A stretch of DNA of 64,000 nt from Synechococcus sp. WH 8101 (GTDB lineage: Bacteria; Cyanobacteriota; Cyanobacteriia; PCC-6307; Cyanobiaceae): positions 2,108,001 to 2,172,000 of the forward strand of contig NZ_CP035914.1 of assembly GCF_004209775.1 (NCBI RefSeq). Direction: 5' to 3'. The translations under genes were made by a program, and so were the position numbers. Under the pieces are notes generated by a model. The model saw nothing but the letters and a program-made list of their open reading frames with translations, did no database searches and had not been told where the DNA came from. This document shows, piece after piece, positions 8,509 through 20,609 of the stretch (positions are counted from its first letter, which is position 1; the number at the start of each line of letters is the position of its first letter).

Positions 8509-9351
8509 TTGGCGCTGCGCCGCCACACCCTGCCCCGTTACTGGCTCGGGCTGACCCTGGGAGGTGTCGCCCTGCTCTGTGGTGTCGCCTACTGGTGGGA
8601 ACAGCAATTACCCCTTCGCCTGCGTGACGCCGCCCAGCGGGGCGACCTGGAGGCCTGCCTCCGTTACAGCGAACAGCTTGCGGCGCTGCGCTGGCTGGGG
8701 CAGAAAGCTCCGAGCGAACAGGCGACCTGTCGCCGCCGCCAGGCCGAACTGGCCTGGGAGCAAGGCGACCGATCGCAAGCCCTGCGCCTCCAGGAACAGC
8801 TGGTGAATTCGGCGATCGGCAGCAGCAGCGAACAACAACAGGATCGCCAACGTCTGATGCTTTGGCGCGATCAGCTCCGCAATCAGGCGCTTCTCCGTTT
8901 CCGGGAAGGCGATCTCGATGCCGCCATCACCCTGCTCCAACCGGTCGAGCAAGGGGATGGTCGCCCCGGCACGCGCCTCAGCGACAGCTTGAGGGAAACC
9001 TGGAACCGCAACCGCCTCAACCATGAGCGGTTGCTGGAGATGGTGCAAGACCAGAAATGGTGGGAAGCCCTCTCACTGCTCAATCAGCTCGACCATCCCT
9101 GGTGGCAGCGCAAAGCTCTTCCCGAGAGAACCAAGGTGGAGGCCTCGATCGATGCGCTCCGCGATCGGGAGGAGCACCACAGCCACGGTGAGCTGCCGGC
9201 CCACACCGTTCCCCAGGCGGAACTCGACGCTGCCGTGCAACAACGCATTCGGATGGGCATGGATCCCTGGCAGGCCTTCATCTCAGGCTGCGCCGATGTG
9301 GGTGGCACGGTGATCGAAGACGGGCCGGAAAGCCTCTGCCGCAGGCCCTGA
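8509..9351 (+). CDS. membrane-anchored helical (TPR-like) protein
   Basis: 280 residues. One transmembrane helix lies near residues 12-28 (WLGLTLGGVALLCGVAYW). A long soluble alpha-helical region follows, with repeated helix pairs rich in Leu/Ala/Gln/Arg, such as LRLRDAAQRGDLEACLRYSE and LRFREGDLDAAITLLQPVE. These resemble degenerate TPR units. The C-terminus is less helical. The start is TTG at 8509; there is no strong ribosome-binding site and the start is uncertain. It follows the Hsp70-like gene by 87 bases. TPR proteins often bind Hsp70, so a chaperone/anchor pair is plausible but inferred only from context. Confidence 0.72.
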   Translation: MALRRHTLPRYWLGLTLGGVALLCGVAYWWEQQLPLRLRDAAQRGDLEACLRYSEQLAALRWLGQKAPSEQATCRRRQAELAWEQGDRSQALRLQEQLVNSAIGSSSEQQQDRQRLMLWRDQLRNQALLRFREGDLDAAITLLQPVEQGDGRPGTRLSDSLRETWNRNRLNHERLLEMVQDQKWWEALSLLNQLDHPWWQRKALPERTKVEASIDALRDREEHHSHGELPAHTVPQAELDAAVQQRIRMGMDPWQAFISGCADVGGTVIEDGPESLCRRP

Positions 9352-9406
9352 TCAGGGCAGACGCCCCCTGGTGCATGACACAATGCGCCCCAGCGACGAC
9401 GGACCC

Positions 9407-9628
9407 ATGCAAGCGGGAGACAAAGTGACGGTCTCAACCAGCGTCGTGGTCTACAACCACCCCCAGCACCGCGGTGAAGGCTTCGATCTGCAGGGGCAGG
9501 AAGGTGAGGTGGTGAGCCTGCTCGGGGAATGGAAAGGCCGCCCAATCAGCCCCACCTTGCCGGTGGTGGTGGCCTTCGGGCGCTACAAAGCCCACTTCCG
9601 GGAAGACGAACTCACTGCGCTGAACTGA
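9407..9628 (+). CDS. ftrV: ferredoxin-thioredoxin reductase, variable chain
   Basis: Non-catalytic subunit of the ferredoxin-thioredoxin reductase that passes electrons from photosystem I ferredoxin to thioredoxins. The 73-residue protein starting MQAGDKVTVSTSVVVYNHP matches the SH3-like beta-barrel chain. It has HRGEGFDLQGQEGEVVSLL, WKGRPISPTLPVVV and the [12 protein letters not shown] end. I chose ATG 9407 because it gives the usual length of about 73; ATG 9383 and 9371 lie in the same frame. Its 3' end overlaps the convergent pyrR by 17 bases. The catalytic chain is not in this window. Confidence 0.92.
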   Translation: MQAGDKVTVSTSVVVYNHPQHRGEGFDLQGQEGEVVSLLGEWKGRPISPTLPVVVAFGRYKAHFREDELTALN

Positions 9629-10181
9629 CCGACTCGTCACGGCGCAGATACACACCTTCCTCACCATCGAGGTCAAGCAAGCGCAGCTCAATGGTCTCCG
9701 TGCGTCGTGTCGGCACAACCCGTCCACAGAAGTCGGGTTGGATTGGAAGTTCACGATGGCCGCGATCCACCATCACCAGCAGCAGCACGCGACACGGCCG
9801 CCCCCAGGTCTGGATCGCTTCCAGAGCAGCCCGCACCGTGCGACCCGTGAAGATCACATCGTCAACGAGCACCACCGTGCGGCCCTCGACAGTCATCGGG
9901 AGATCGGTGGCCTGCACCAGACGGGTGCCAACCCGATCGAGATCATCGCGATGAAAGGTGGGATCCAGCGTGCCCTGGGCAATGGTGCGACCCGTCAGAT
10001 CCTCCAGCTGCCGGGCCAGAACCCTGGAGAGATGAACACCACGGGTGGGAATGCCGAGCAACAACAGATCATCGATGCTGTCGACCACTTCCAGCACTTG
10101 CGATGACAGGCGGGCCAGTGTGCGTGCCAGCTCCTGGGCCGAGAGAATCTCAATCCGATCGGATTCAAAAGAACCGGCCAT
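9612..10181 (-). CDS. pyrR: PyrR-type uracil phosphoribosyltransferase / pyr regulator
   Basis: 189-residue phosphoribosyltransferase-fold protein. It has the PRPP-binding loop [18 protein letters not shown], the flexible loop region around [16 protein letters not shown], and [19 protein letters not shown], all features of PyrR. In Gram-positives PyrR binds pyr mRNA and also has UPRTase activity; in cyanobacteria the regulatory role is less certain. I took ATG 10181; a TTG at 10187 is also in frame. It is convergent with ftrV and divergent from gpmI. Confidence 0.9.
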   Translation of the reverse strand: MAGSFESDRIEILSAQELARTLARLSSQVLEVVDSIDDLLLLGIPTRGVHLSRVLARQLEDLTGRTIAQGTLDPTFHRDDLDRVGTRLVQATDLPMTVEGRTVVLVDDVIFTGRTVRAALEAIQTWGRPCRVLLLVMVDRGHRELPIQPDFCGRVVPTRRTETIELRLLDLDGEEGVYLRRDESVSSAQ

Positions 10182-10324
10182 TCTCAACTGCTCGGTTGGC
10201 GCTCAGTGTATGGCCGAGGCATGGGCGAAAGCTGACGCATGCAGGGTTCAAGACTCGAGAGGATGGGCCTCGCGGTAACTTGAATCTGGAGAAGCCCTTA
10301 AGAACTGATCGTTGCGGAGTGAAC

Positions 10325-11947
10325 GTGCCGAACACCAGTGAGAAGAGCTTTCGTCACTCAGGCGGCATCGCCCCTGTTGTGCTGACCATTCTGGACGGTT
10401 GGGGATATCGGGAAGGATCGGATCACAACGCGATCCGCAGCGCGCAGACACCGGTGATGGATGCGCTCTGGCACGCCTATCCCCATGCTCTGATCGAAGC
10501 CAGCGGGGCCCATGTGGGTCTCCCGGATGGGCAGATGGGGAACTCAGAGGTGGGCCACCTCACGATCGGAGCCGGTCGGATCATCCGCCAGGAGCTGGTG
10601 CGCATCAGTGAAACCGTGCGCGACGGTCAGCTGGGGGAGCGAGAGGCTCTGCGGCAGCTGGCCGCAGACCTGCGCCGCAGCGGCGGCACGCTCCATCTGC
10701 TCGGGCTCTGCTCCGATGGAGGCGTTCACAGCCACGTGGATCATCTCTGCGGCCTGCTGCGCTGGGCCGCCGCCGAAGGGTTGGAGCGCGTGGCCATTCA
10801 TGCGATTACCGACGGTCGCGACACCCCCACCGACAGTGCGCCCCGCTACATCCGCCAGGCGGAAGAGGCGATTCACTCCTGCGGTGTGGGCGAACTGGCC
10901 AGTCTCTGCGGTCGCTACTGGGCCATGGATCGGGATCATCGCTGGGAGCGCACCAGCAAGGCCCATACCCTGCTGACCGATCCCACGCTCTCCAGCAGCG
11001 GCCTGAGCGCCGCCGAAGCGGTGGCAGCGAGTTATTCCCAAGGCACCACGGATGAATTCCTCGAACCGTTGCGCCTGAAGGATCAGTGCCTGCGCGATGG
11101 GGATGGCCTGGTGGTGTTCAACTTCCGCCCTGACCGGGCCCGTCAACTGGTTCAGGCGCTCTGTCTCGAGCACTTTGATGGCTTTGAGCGCGGGCATCGC
11201 CCCAAGCTGAACGTGGTGACGTTCACCCAATACGAAGCCGATTTGCCCGTGGCTGTGGCCTTCCCGCCGGAATCGCTCGATCAGCTGCTCGGTCAGGTGG
11301 TGGCGGAGCACGGCCTGAAGCAATACCGCACCGCTGAAACGGAAAAATATCCCCACGTCACCTATTTCATGAACGGGGGGATCGAACAACCGCTGGACGG
11401 GGAAGATCGTCACCTGGTGCCTTCACCGCGGGTAGCCACCTACGACCAGGCTCCCGCCATGGCCGCGGCCAGCCTCACCGACAGCTGCATTGCCGCCATC
11501 GAGAAGGGTATGTATTCCCTGATCGTGATCAACTACGCCAACCCAGACATGGTGGGGCACACCGGCGTGATGGCCGCAGCCACCGAAGCGATCGAGGAAG
11601 TGGATCACTGCATCGGCCGCCTGCTGGATGCGGTGGGCCGCATGGGTGGCACGATGCTGATCACCGCCGACCATGGCAACGCTGAAGTAATGCAGGGCCC
11701 TGATGGTCAGGCCTGGACCGCCCACACCACCAATCCGGTGCCGGTGATTCTGGTGGAAGGGGAGCGGCGCAAGGTGCCCGGCCTGGGGAATGCGATCCAG
11801 CTGCGTGACAACGGTGGCCTCGCTGACATTGCGCCAACGCTGCTGCAATTGCTTGATCTGCCCAAGCCCGACGCCATGTCGGGTGCGAGCCTGATTGAAG
11901 CGATCGATGCCGTCGCCTCGCGCTCCCGCCTGCCCCAACCCGTCTGA
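10325..11947 (+). CDS. gpmI: 2,3-bisphosphoglycerate-independent phosphoglycerate mutase
   Basis: Cytoplasmic glycolytic enzyme that interconverts 3- and 2-phosphoglycerate through a phosphoserine intermediate using two metal ions. The 540-residue protein from GTG 10325 begins MPNTSEKSF and has the alkaline-phosphatase-like metal site LTILDGWG. The nucleophilic serine is in [15 protein letters not shown], with [11 protein letters not shown] and [11 protein letters not shown] following. GGAG lies 6 bases upstream of the GTG. The open frame continues upstream to 10103, but that part reads into the pyrR promoter region. secG follows 11 bases after the stop. Confidence 0.96.
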   Translation: MPNTSEKSFRHSGGIAPVVLTILDGWGYREGSDHNAIRSAQTPVMDALWHAYPHALIEASGAHVGLPDGQMGNSEVGHLTIGAGRIIRQELVRISETVRDGQLGEREALRQLAADLRRSGGTLHLLGLCSDGGVHSHVDHLCGLLRWAAAEGLERVAIHAITDGRDTPTDSAPRYIRQAEEAIHSCGVGELASLCGRYWAMDRDHRWERTSKAHTLLTDPTLSSSGLSAAEAVAASYSQGTTDEFLEPLRLKDQCLRDGDGLVVFNFRPDRARQLVQALCLEHFDGFERGHRPKLNVVTFTQYEADLPVAVAFPPESLDQLLGQVVAEHGLKQYRTAETEKYPHVTYFMNGGIEQPLDGEDRHLVPSPRVATYDQAPAMAAASLTDSCIAAIEKGMYSLIVINYANPDMVGHTGVMAAATEAIEEVDHCIGRLLDAVGRMGGTMLITADHGNAEVMQGPDGQAWTAHTTNPVPVILVEGERRKVPGLGNAIQLRDNGGLADIAPTLLQLLDLPKPDAMSGASLIEAIDAVASRSRLPQPV

Positions 11948-11958
11948 TCCCCCATTTC

Positions 11959-12189
11959 ATGCTTACTTCCGTTCTCTCCTGGATCTGGATCGGCAGCGGC
12001 GTGCTGCTCATCCTGCTCGTGCTGCTGCACAGCCCGAAGGGCGATGGCATGGGAGGGCTGGCTGCCAGCGGCAGCTCGATGTTCACCAGCGCCAGCAGCG
12101 CTGAAGCCACGCTGAACCGCTTCACCTGGACCTGCCTGGCGATCTTCCTCAGCCTGGCGGTGATCCTGAGTGCTGGCTGGCTGCGCTGA
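11959..12189 (+). CDS. secG: preprotein translocase subunit SecG
   Basis: 76-residue membrane subunit of the SecYEG translocon. Two hydrophobic helices lie at about residues 5-24 and 54-73, with the conserved cytoplasmic loop LHSPKGDGMGGLAASGSSMF between them. It lies directly after gpmI in the same direction, the usual cyanobacterial order before groL. Its 3' end faces the groL terminator. Confidence 0.94.
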   Translation: MLTSVLSWIWIGSGVLLILLVLLHSPKGDGMGGLAASGSSMFTSASSAEATLNRFTWTCLAIFLSLAVILSAGWLR

Positions 12190-12254
12190 CGTGCATCGGC
12201 GCCAGACTTCGCGCCATGCAAGAGCCAAGCGGTTCGAATGAAACAATCATCATG

Positions 12255-12279
12255 AAAAAACCCCCGCCGCAGCGGGGGT
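12255..12279 (-). terminator. rho-independent terminator of groES-groL
   Basis: On the minus strand CCCCCGC-TGCG-GCGGGGG forms a 7-bp GC stem with a four-base loop, followed directly by six T residues. It lies about 30 bases beyond the groL stop codon. On the plus strand, where it would face secG, there is no T-run after the hairpin. Confidence 0.9.
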
Positions 12280-12307
12280 GAACTGTTGATGGTTGCGGAG
12301 TCGTCGA

Positions 12308-13975
<1,668 letters not shown>

Positions 13976-14029
13976 TCAGTCAAACGATCAGGCCTTCGCC
14001 GCGAGGGCTAAGCCTGTGGGGCAAAACCC

Positions 14030-14341
14030 TCAGTCCACGACGGCGAGAATGTCTTTTTCAGACAGCAGCACATACTCATCGCTGCCGAGCTTGATGTCGG
14101 TGCCGGCGTACTTGCTGTAGAGGACCTTGTTGCCCACGCCCACTTCCGGGGCTTGACGGGAGCCGTCGTCGTTGCGCTTGCCGGGACCCACCTGGACCAC
14201 CTCGCCCACCTGGGGCTTTTCCTTGGCGGTATCAGGCAGAAGGATGCCACCGGCGGTCTTCTCCTCCGACTCAGACACTTTGACGAAAACGCGATCTCCA
14301 AGGGGTTTGACGGTGGAGACGCTGAGGGAAACAGCTGCCAT
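14030..14341 (-). CDS. groES: 10 kDa chaperonin GroES
   Basis: 103-residue co-chaperonin that caps the GroEL ring. It contains [20 protein letters not shown] with the mobile loop, then [20 protein letters not shown] and the C-terminal [15 protein letters not shown] chose ATG 14341 because it gives the normal length; the open frame upstream to 14422 crosses the CIRCE operator. It is the first gene of the groESL operon. Confidence 0.97.
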   Translation of the reverse strand: MAAVSLSVSTVKPLGDRVFVKVSESEEKTAGGILLPDTAKEKPQVGEVVQVGPGKRNDDGSRQAPEVGVGNKVLYSKYAGTDIKLGSDEYVLLSEKDILAVVD

Positions 14342-14396
14342 GGGTGAATGCAGGAGCAGGAACAGGAGGCGCGAGGCGCCACGGGCCGGCACGAGC

Positions 14397-14421
14397 TGGC
14401 ACTCGGGGCCGACGAGTGCCA
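14397..14421 (-). promoter_or_regulatory. CIRCE operator (HrcA site) upstream of groES
   Basis: Perfect inverted repeat TGGCACTC-N9-GAGTGCCA, which matches the CIRCE consensus TTAGCACTC-N9-GAGTGCTAA at most positions. It lies 55 bases before the groES start codon. CIRCE is bound by the HrcA repressor and links groESL expression to heat shock. It lies in the divergent gap before atpD, but on position it serves groESL. Confidence 0.93.
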
Positions 14422-14435
14422 ACCTATGCCTCTGA

Positions 14436-16043
<1,608 letters not shown>

Positions 16044-16114
16044 TCGGTCGGGGGGTGTGATGCACACCCCTTGATTGCGATCCCTCGCCTGCTCACCCCT
16101 CCGATTCAAGGTTC

Positions 16115-16516
16115 ATGTCACTCACCCTTCGCGTTCTGGCCCCAGACCAGAACGTTTTTGATGGACGTGCTGATGAGGTGATCCTCCCCAGCACCACCGG
16201 TCAACTCGGCATCCTCCCCGGCCATGTGTCGTTGCTTGCGGCACTGGATGTGGGAGTCTTGCGCGTCCGCGACACCAATGGCTGGCAATCCATCGCGTTG
16301 ATGGGAGGCTTTGCCGAAGTGGAAGCCGATGAAGTGACGGTGCTCGTGAATTCGGCCGAACTAGGCAGCAGCATCAATGCCAGTGAAGCTGAAGCCGATC
16401 TGGAGCAAGCCCGAGCGGCCGTGACTCGCATGGAAGGTCAGTCACCGTCTCCAGAGAAGGTAAAGGCACAGCAGACCCTCGATCGAGCCCGCGCCCGCGT
16501 TCAGGCAGCCAAATAA
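16115..16516 (+). CDS. atpC: ATP synthase F1 subunit epsilon
   Basis: 133-residue subunit of the central stalk that couples rotation and inhibits ATP hydrolysis. The N-terminal beta-sandwich holds LRVLAPDQNVFDGRADEVIL, LPSTTGQLGILPGHVSLLAA and LMGGFAEVEADEVTVL, and the C-terminal helix pair is Ala/Arg/Glu-rich. It forms a two-gene operon with atpD that ends in a clear terminator. Confidence 0.96.
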   Translation: MSLTLRVLAPDQNVFDGRADEVILPSTTGQLGILPGHVSLLAALDVGVLRVRDTNGWQSIALMGGFAEVEADEVTVLVNSAELGSSINASEAEADLEQARAAVTRMEGQSPSPEKVKAQQTLDRARARVQAAK

Positions 16517-16521
16517 AGTCC

Positions 16522-16547
16522 AATCTCCCTCCGGGGAGATTTTTTTT
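16522..16547 (+). terminator. rho-independent terminator of atpD-atpC
   Basis: AATCTCC-CTCC-GGGGAGATT forms a short stem followed by eight T residues, six bases after the atpC stop codon. Confidence 0.88.
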
Positions 16548-16582
16548 GCCCTTGGGTCGCGATCAGCAGTTGCGATCAGCCA

Positions 16583-16608
16583 TTAAAAAACCGCCCGAAC
16601 GGGCGGTG
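16583..16608 (-). terminator. rho-independent terminator of the PSRP-3 gene
   Basis: On the minus strand CACCGCCCG-TT-CGGGCGG is followed by six T residues. It lies about 45 bases beyond the PSRP-3 stop and faces the atpC terminator, so the two convergent units are insulated from each other. Confidence 0.88.
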
Positions 16609-16652
16609 ATGACTTGGTCGATGTATGCCCAAGAGGCAATGGCAATCCAAAC

Positions 16653-17210
<558 letters not shown>

Positions 17211-17216
17211 TCACCC

Positions 17217-18044
17217 TTGCTGAACCGTCCCAAGGATCGGCCCCGCTGCCTTCTTCTCTTTGACATCGATGGCGTGGTCCGCGATGTGGCCGGCAGCTAT
17301 CGGCGCGCCCTGCAGGCGACCGTGGAGCACTACTGCGGCTGGCGACCGGAGCCAGGAGTGATCGATGCCCTTAAAGGAGAGGGGCGATGGAACAACGACT
17401 GGGATGCCAGTCTGGAGCTGCTGCGACGGCGCCAGGATCAGGCTGGTGGGAACAACGCCTTCACCCTGCCACCCAGACCGGATCTGGTGGAGGTGTTCAG
17501 CCGTTTCTATTTCGGCGACCAGCCGGATGGCGATCCCCGTGCCTGGACCGGTTACATCACCGATGAACCCCTGCTGGTGGAACGGCAGTTCTTCAGCAAC
17601 CTCACAGCGATGGCCGTGACCTGGGGCTTCGTGAGCGGCGCTGAGCCCCCCTCAGCCCGTTTTCTGCTCAGCCAGCGGCTGGGGCTGGAGTCTCCACCCC
17701 TAATCGCCATGGGCGATGCCCCCGACAAGCCGGATCCCACTGGCCTGCTCCGCCTGGCCCAGAGCCTTCTTCAGGCGCCCCTGGGTGCCGGCAGCCCCCC
17801 GATCGCCTACCTGGGCGACACCGTCGCCGACGTGCAGACGGTGGTTCAGGCACGCGAACGTTGCCCAGACCAGACCTTCGTGAGCCTGGCGGTGGCACCA
17901 CCCCATCTGCATGGAGCGGAGCAGACCTCAGCGCGACGCCACTACGAACAACGCCTGCAGGATGCGGGTGCGGATCGGGTGCTGCCCAGCACCACGGCCG
18001 CCCTGGCCTGGTGTCACGCTCTGGAATCGCCATCAGCGCCATGA
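17217..18044 (+). CDS. HAD-superfamily phosphatase (TIGR01548-like)
   Basis: 275-residue HAD-fold hydrolase. Motif I is LLLFDIDGVVRDVAGSY near residues 12-28, with both nucleophilic Asp residues. The motif III lysine region is DAPDKPDPTGLLRLA, and motif IV is IAYLGDTVADVQTV. The overall pattern fits the subfamily IA group called TIGR01548, whose substrate is not established; relatives are sometimes fused to histidinol-phosphate aminotransferases. The start is TTG at 17217. Its TGA overlaps the ATG of the antiporter gene (ATGA), so the two are coupled. Confidence 0.85.
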   Translation: MLNRPKDRPRCLLLFDIDGVVRDVAGSYRRALQATVEHYCGWRPEPGVIDALKGEGRWNNDWDASLELLRRRQDQAGGNNAFTLPPRPDLVEVFSRFYFGDQPDGDPRAWTGYITDEPLLVERQFFSNLTAMAVTWGFVSGAEPPSARFLLSQRLGLESPPLIAMGDAPDKPDPTGLLRLAQSLLQAPLGAGSPPIAYLGDTVADVQTVVQARERCPDQTFVSLAVAPPHLHGAEQTSARRHYEQRLQDAGADRVLPSTTAALAWCHALESPSAP

Positions 18045-19198
18045 ACGGAATGCCTTGGAGCGTGTTGCGCAGGGAGTGGTCCCTGCTGATCGGCACCGTC
18101 CTGCTGGTGACTCTGGAGGTCAGCCATGTTCTGGACTGGTTGGTGCTTCAGAACTCCGCGCTGGTACTGGGCGGGCTGCTGCTGCTCAGCCTGAGCGTGC
18201 TGTTGCTCGCCCGCCGAATCGCCCACCACGCCGATCACCTGGCGGAACACCTCGGCGAACCCCTGGGAACCCTGGTGCTCACCGGATCGGTGATCGTGAT
18301 TGAACTGGCCCTCGTCTCCAGCACGATGCTCACGGGTGAGCGCAACCCCACCCTGGCGCGCGACTCGATGTTTTCCGTGCTGATGATCGTGCTCACCGGC
18401 GTCAAAGGGATCAGCCTGATCCTGGCGGCACGGTTCCAGAAACAGGGCCGCACCGTGCCCATGCAGCTGGAAGACATGGCCTCGCTGAATCAGGGCGGTA
18501 GCAGCGCTTACATCAACCTGATCACGACCATGAGTGTGCTGGTGCTGATCCTGCCCAACTTCAGCACCGACAGCAGCGAGGCCAACTACTCCGTACCGAT
18601 CAACTGGCTGCTCACTGCAGTGTCTTTGGGGCTCTATGCCGCGTTCCTGCGTTTCCAGGTGGGCAGTTATCGCAACCTGTTCATGGAGATGCCTGAGCAA
18701 CTGGCCCTCAGCCGGGAGACAACGTCCCAGGCGCCTGAGGGTGGATCCGGATCCAGCCCTGCGCTGCATCACGGTCTGCTGATGCTGATCGGCCTGGTGG
18801 TGCTGGTGCTGATCGCCGAATCCATGGGTCTGCTGATCGAAACCGGAATCACCGATCTGGGGCTTCCCAGCTCCCTGGGCGGGCTGCTGGTGGGTGTGCT
18901 GGTGGTGGCTCCAGAAGCGCTCAATGCCTTTCAATCCGCCAACCGCGGCGAGGTGCAGCGCTCCCTCAACACCCTCTACGGCTCATCACTGTCGACGCTC
19001 TGCCTCACCGTTCCAGCCGTGCTGATGCTCGGCGAATGGATTCACACCGATGTGGTGCTGGGGCTCGAACCGATGGAATCGCTGCTCCTGGCCCTGACGC
19101 TGGTGCTGGTGCGCCCGATCAGCGGCAGGGTGAGCGAATTGGATGGCCTGATGCTGCTCACCGTGGGGGTGGTGTGGGTTGCCCTGCAGGTTGTGTGA
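18041..19198 (+). CDS. Ca2+/H+ antiporter (CaCA family, ChaA-like)
   Basis: 385-residue integral membrane protein with about 11 hydrophobic spans arranged as two halves. The first alpha repeat holds EHLGEPLGTLVLTGSVIVIE and the second VLVVAPEALNAFQSANRGE, the acidic ion-binding repeats of the calcium/cation antiporter superfamily. The soluble loop at about residues 225-245 separates the halves. It probably exports Ca2+ (or Na+) in exchange for protons. ATG 18041 overlaps the HAD gene stop by four bases; the longer open frame upstream is the HAD gene in another frame. Confidence 0.88.
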   Translation: MNGMPWSVLRREWSLLIGTVLLVTLEVSHVLDWLVLQNSALVLGGLLLLSLSVLLLARRIAHHADHLAEHLGEPLGTLVLTGSVIVIELALVSSTMLTGERNPTLARDSMFSVLMIVLTGVKGISLILAARFQKQGRTVPMQLEDMASLNQGGSSAYINLITTMSVLVLILPNFSTDSSEANYSVPINWLLTAVSLGLYAAFLRFQVGSYRNLFMEMPEQLALSRETTSQAPEGGSGSSPALHHGLLMLIGLVVLVLIAESMGLLIETGITDLGLPSSLGGLLVGVLVVAPEALNAFQSANRGEVQRSLNTLYGSSLSTLCLTVPAVLMLGEWIHTDVVLGLEPMESLLLALTLVLVRPISGRVSELDGLMLLTVGVVWVALQVV

Positions 19199-19221
19199 TC
19201 GCCAGATGGTGGAATCGCCCC

Positions 19222-20598
19222 TCAGCGCTCCATCGCCGCCAGGCTCTTGGCGGCTGCGGCCGTGAGCACCTCATAGCCGCAGGCCACCTCAGCGCGATCG
19301 CGCACGGCCACGTCATCTTCAATGCGGATGCCGATGCCCTTCCAGCGCTCCTCGATCGCCGGCTGCCCCTCCGGCACGGGCAAGCGATCGCTCACGTAAA
19401 GCCCCGGTTCCACCGTGAGCACCATGCCCGGCTCCAGTTCCACCGGATGCTCACCGAGGCGATAGGCCCCCACATCGTGCACATCCAACCCGAGCCAATG
19501 GCCGGTGCGATGCATGTAGAGGTGGCGGTAGGCGCCCTGCTCAATCACGCCATCGACCTCGCCACACAGCAGACCGAGCTCCAGCAAACCCTCCACCAGC
19601 TGCCGCAGGGCGGTCTGATGCACATCCTCCGCGGTCGCACCCGGTTGCACCGCCGCCACTGCGGCCTCCTGGGCCGACAACACGAGTTCATACAACTGCC
19701 GCTGCTCCGCACGGAAGCGCCCGTTCACTGGAAAAGTGCGGGTGATGTCGCCGTTGTAGTAATCGGGAAGGGAACAGCCCGCGTCGATCAGCAACAGATC
19801 CCCGTCGCGCAAGAGATCCCGATTGTCGATGTAATGGAGCACGCAGGCATTGTCGCCACCGGCCACGATCGAGCTGTAGGCCGGCCCGCGGGCCCCGGCA
19901 GCGAGAAAATGCTGTTCGATCAGGGCCTGCACCTGTCGTTCGCCCATCCCCGGCTCCACAGCAGCGCGGGCCAGCTCATGGGCCTCCGCCGAAATGCAGC
20001 AGGCCTGCCGCAGACGCACCAGCTCCTCCGGCTCCTTGCGCAATCGCAGCCGATGCAGCATTGGGCAGGGAGCCACCAACCCGAGGGCAGCCGCACCGCT
20101 GCGCGGCGCCCGATCCAGCTGCTGGGCCCAGGCCTTCAGCACCAGGGGTTCCACGGCGGGGTGCCGCCCGACCCGAAAGGCGATGCCCTCCGCACCCTTG
20201 AGATACTCCGGCAGCCGCTGTTCCAGCTCATCACGGGGGTGGGCGATGTCCGCCCCGTAGTGCTCTACCGCTCCTTCACAGCCCCAGCGCCGCCCGGTCC
20301 ACACCTCGGCGCCGGGCTCGCGCGGATTCACAAAAAGCACGTAGCGCTCACCCTCCGCGCGGTGGGGCAACAGCAGCGCCACGGCATCGGGTTCGTCGAA
20401 TCCGGTGAGATACCAGAAGTCGCTGTCCTGCCGGAACGGCCACTCGCAATCGGCATGGTGGGTGACCAGCGTCGCCGCTGGGATCACCGCCGCCGCACCA
20501 CCGAGCTCAGCGAAACAGCGCTCACGTCGCTGGGCATGACGCTGCTGGTCGATCACGGCGGAGACAGAGTGACAGGGAACCGTCAGGATGGCAGGCAA
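19222..20598 (-). CDS. pepP: Xaa-Pro aminopeptidase P (M24B)
   Basis: 458-residue metallopeptidase that removes N-terminal residues before proline. The N-terminal domain (about 1-175) includes FWYLTGFDEPDAVALLLP. The C-terminal pita-bread domain carries the metal ligands: LIDAGCSLPDYYNGDITRTF (two Asp), YMHRTGHWLGLDVHDVG (His), LTVEPGLYV (Glu) and GIRIEDDVAV (Glu). Length and motifs fit bacterial PepP. Divergent from the CNNM gene with only 11 bases between start codons, so the annotated start may be too long; an internal start is possible. Confidence 0.94.
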   Translation of the reverse strand: MPAILTVPCHSVSAVIDQQRHAQRRERCFAELGGAAAVIPAATLVTHHADCEWPFRQDSDFWYLTGFDEPDAVALLLPHRAEGERYVLFVNPREPGAEVWTGRRWGCEGAVEHYGADIAHPRDELEQRLPEYLKGAEGIAFRVGRHPAVEPLVLKAWAQQLDRAPRSGAAALGLVAPCPMLHRLRLRKEPEELVRLRQACCISAEAHELARAAVEPGMGERQVQALIEQHFLAAGARGPAYSSIVAGGDNACVLHYIDNRDLLRDGDLLLIDAGCSLPDYYNGDITRTFPVNGRFRAEQRQLYELVLSAQEAAVAAVQPGATAEDVHQTALRQLVEGLLELGLLCGEVDGVIEQGAYRHLYMHRTGHWLGLDVHDVGAYRLGEHPVELEPGMVLTVEPGLYVSDRLPVPEGQPAIEERWKGIGIRIEDDVAVRDRAEVACGYEVLTAAAAKSLAAMER

Positions 20599-20609
20599 AG
20601 CACCCCGGC

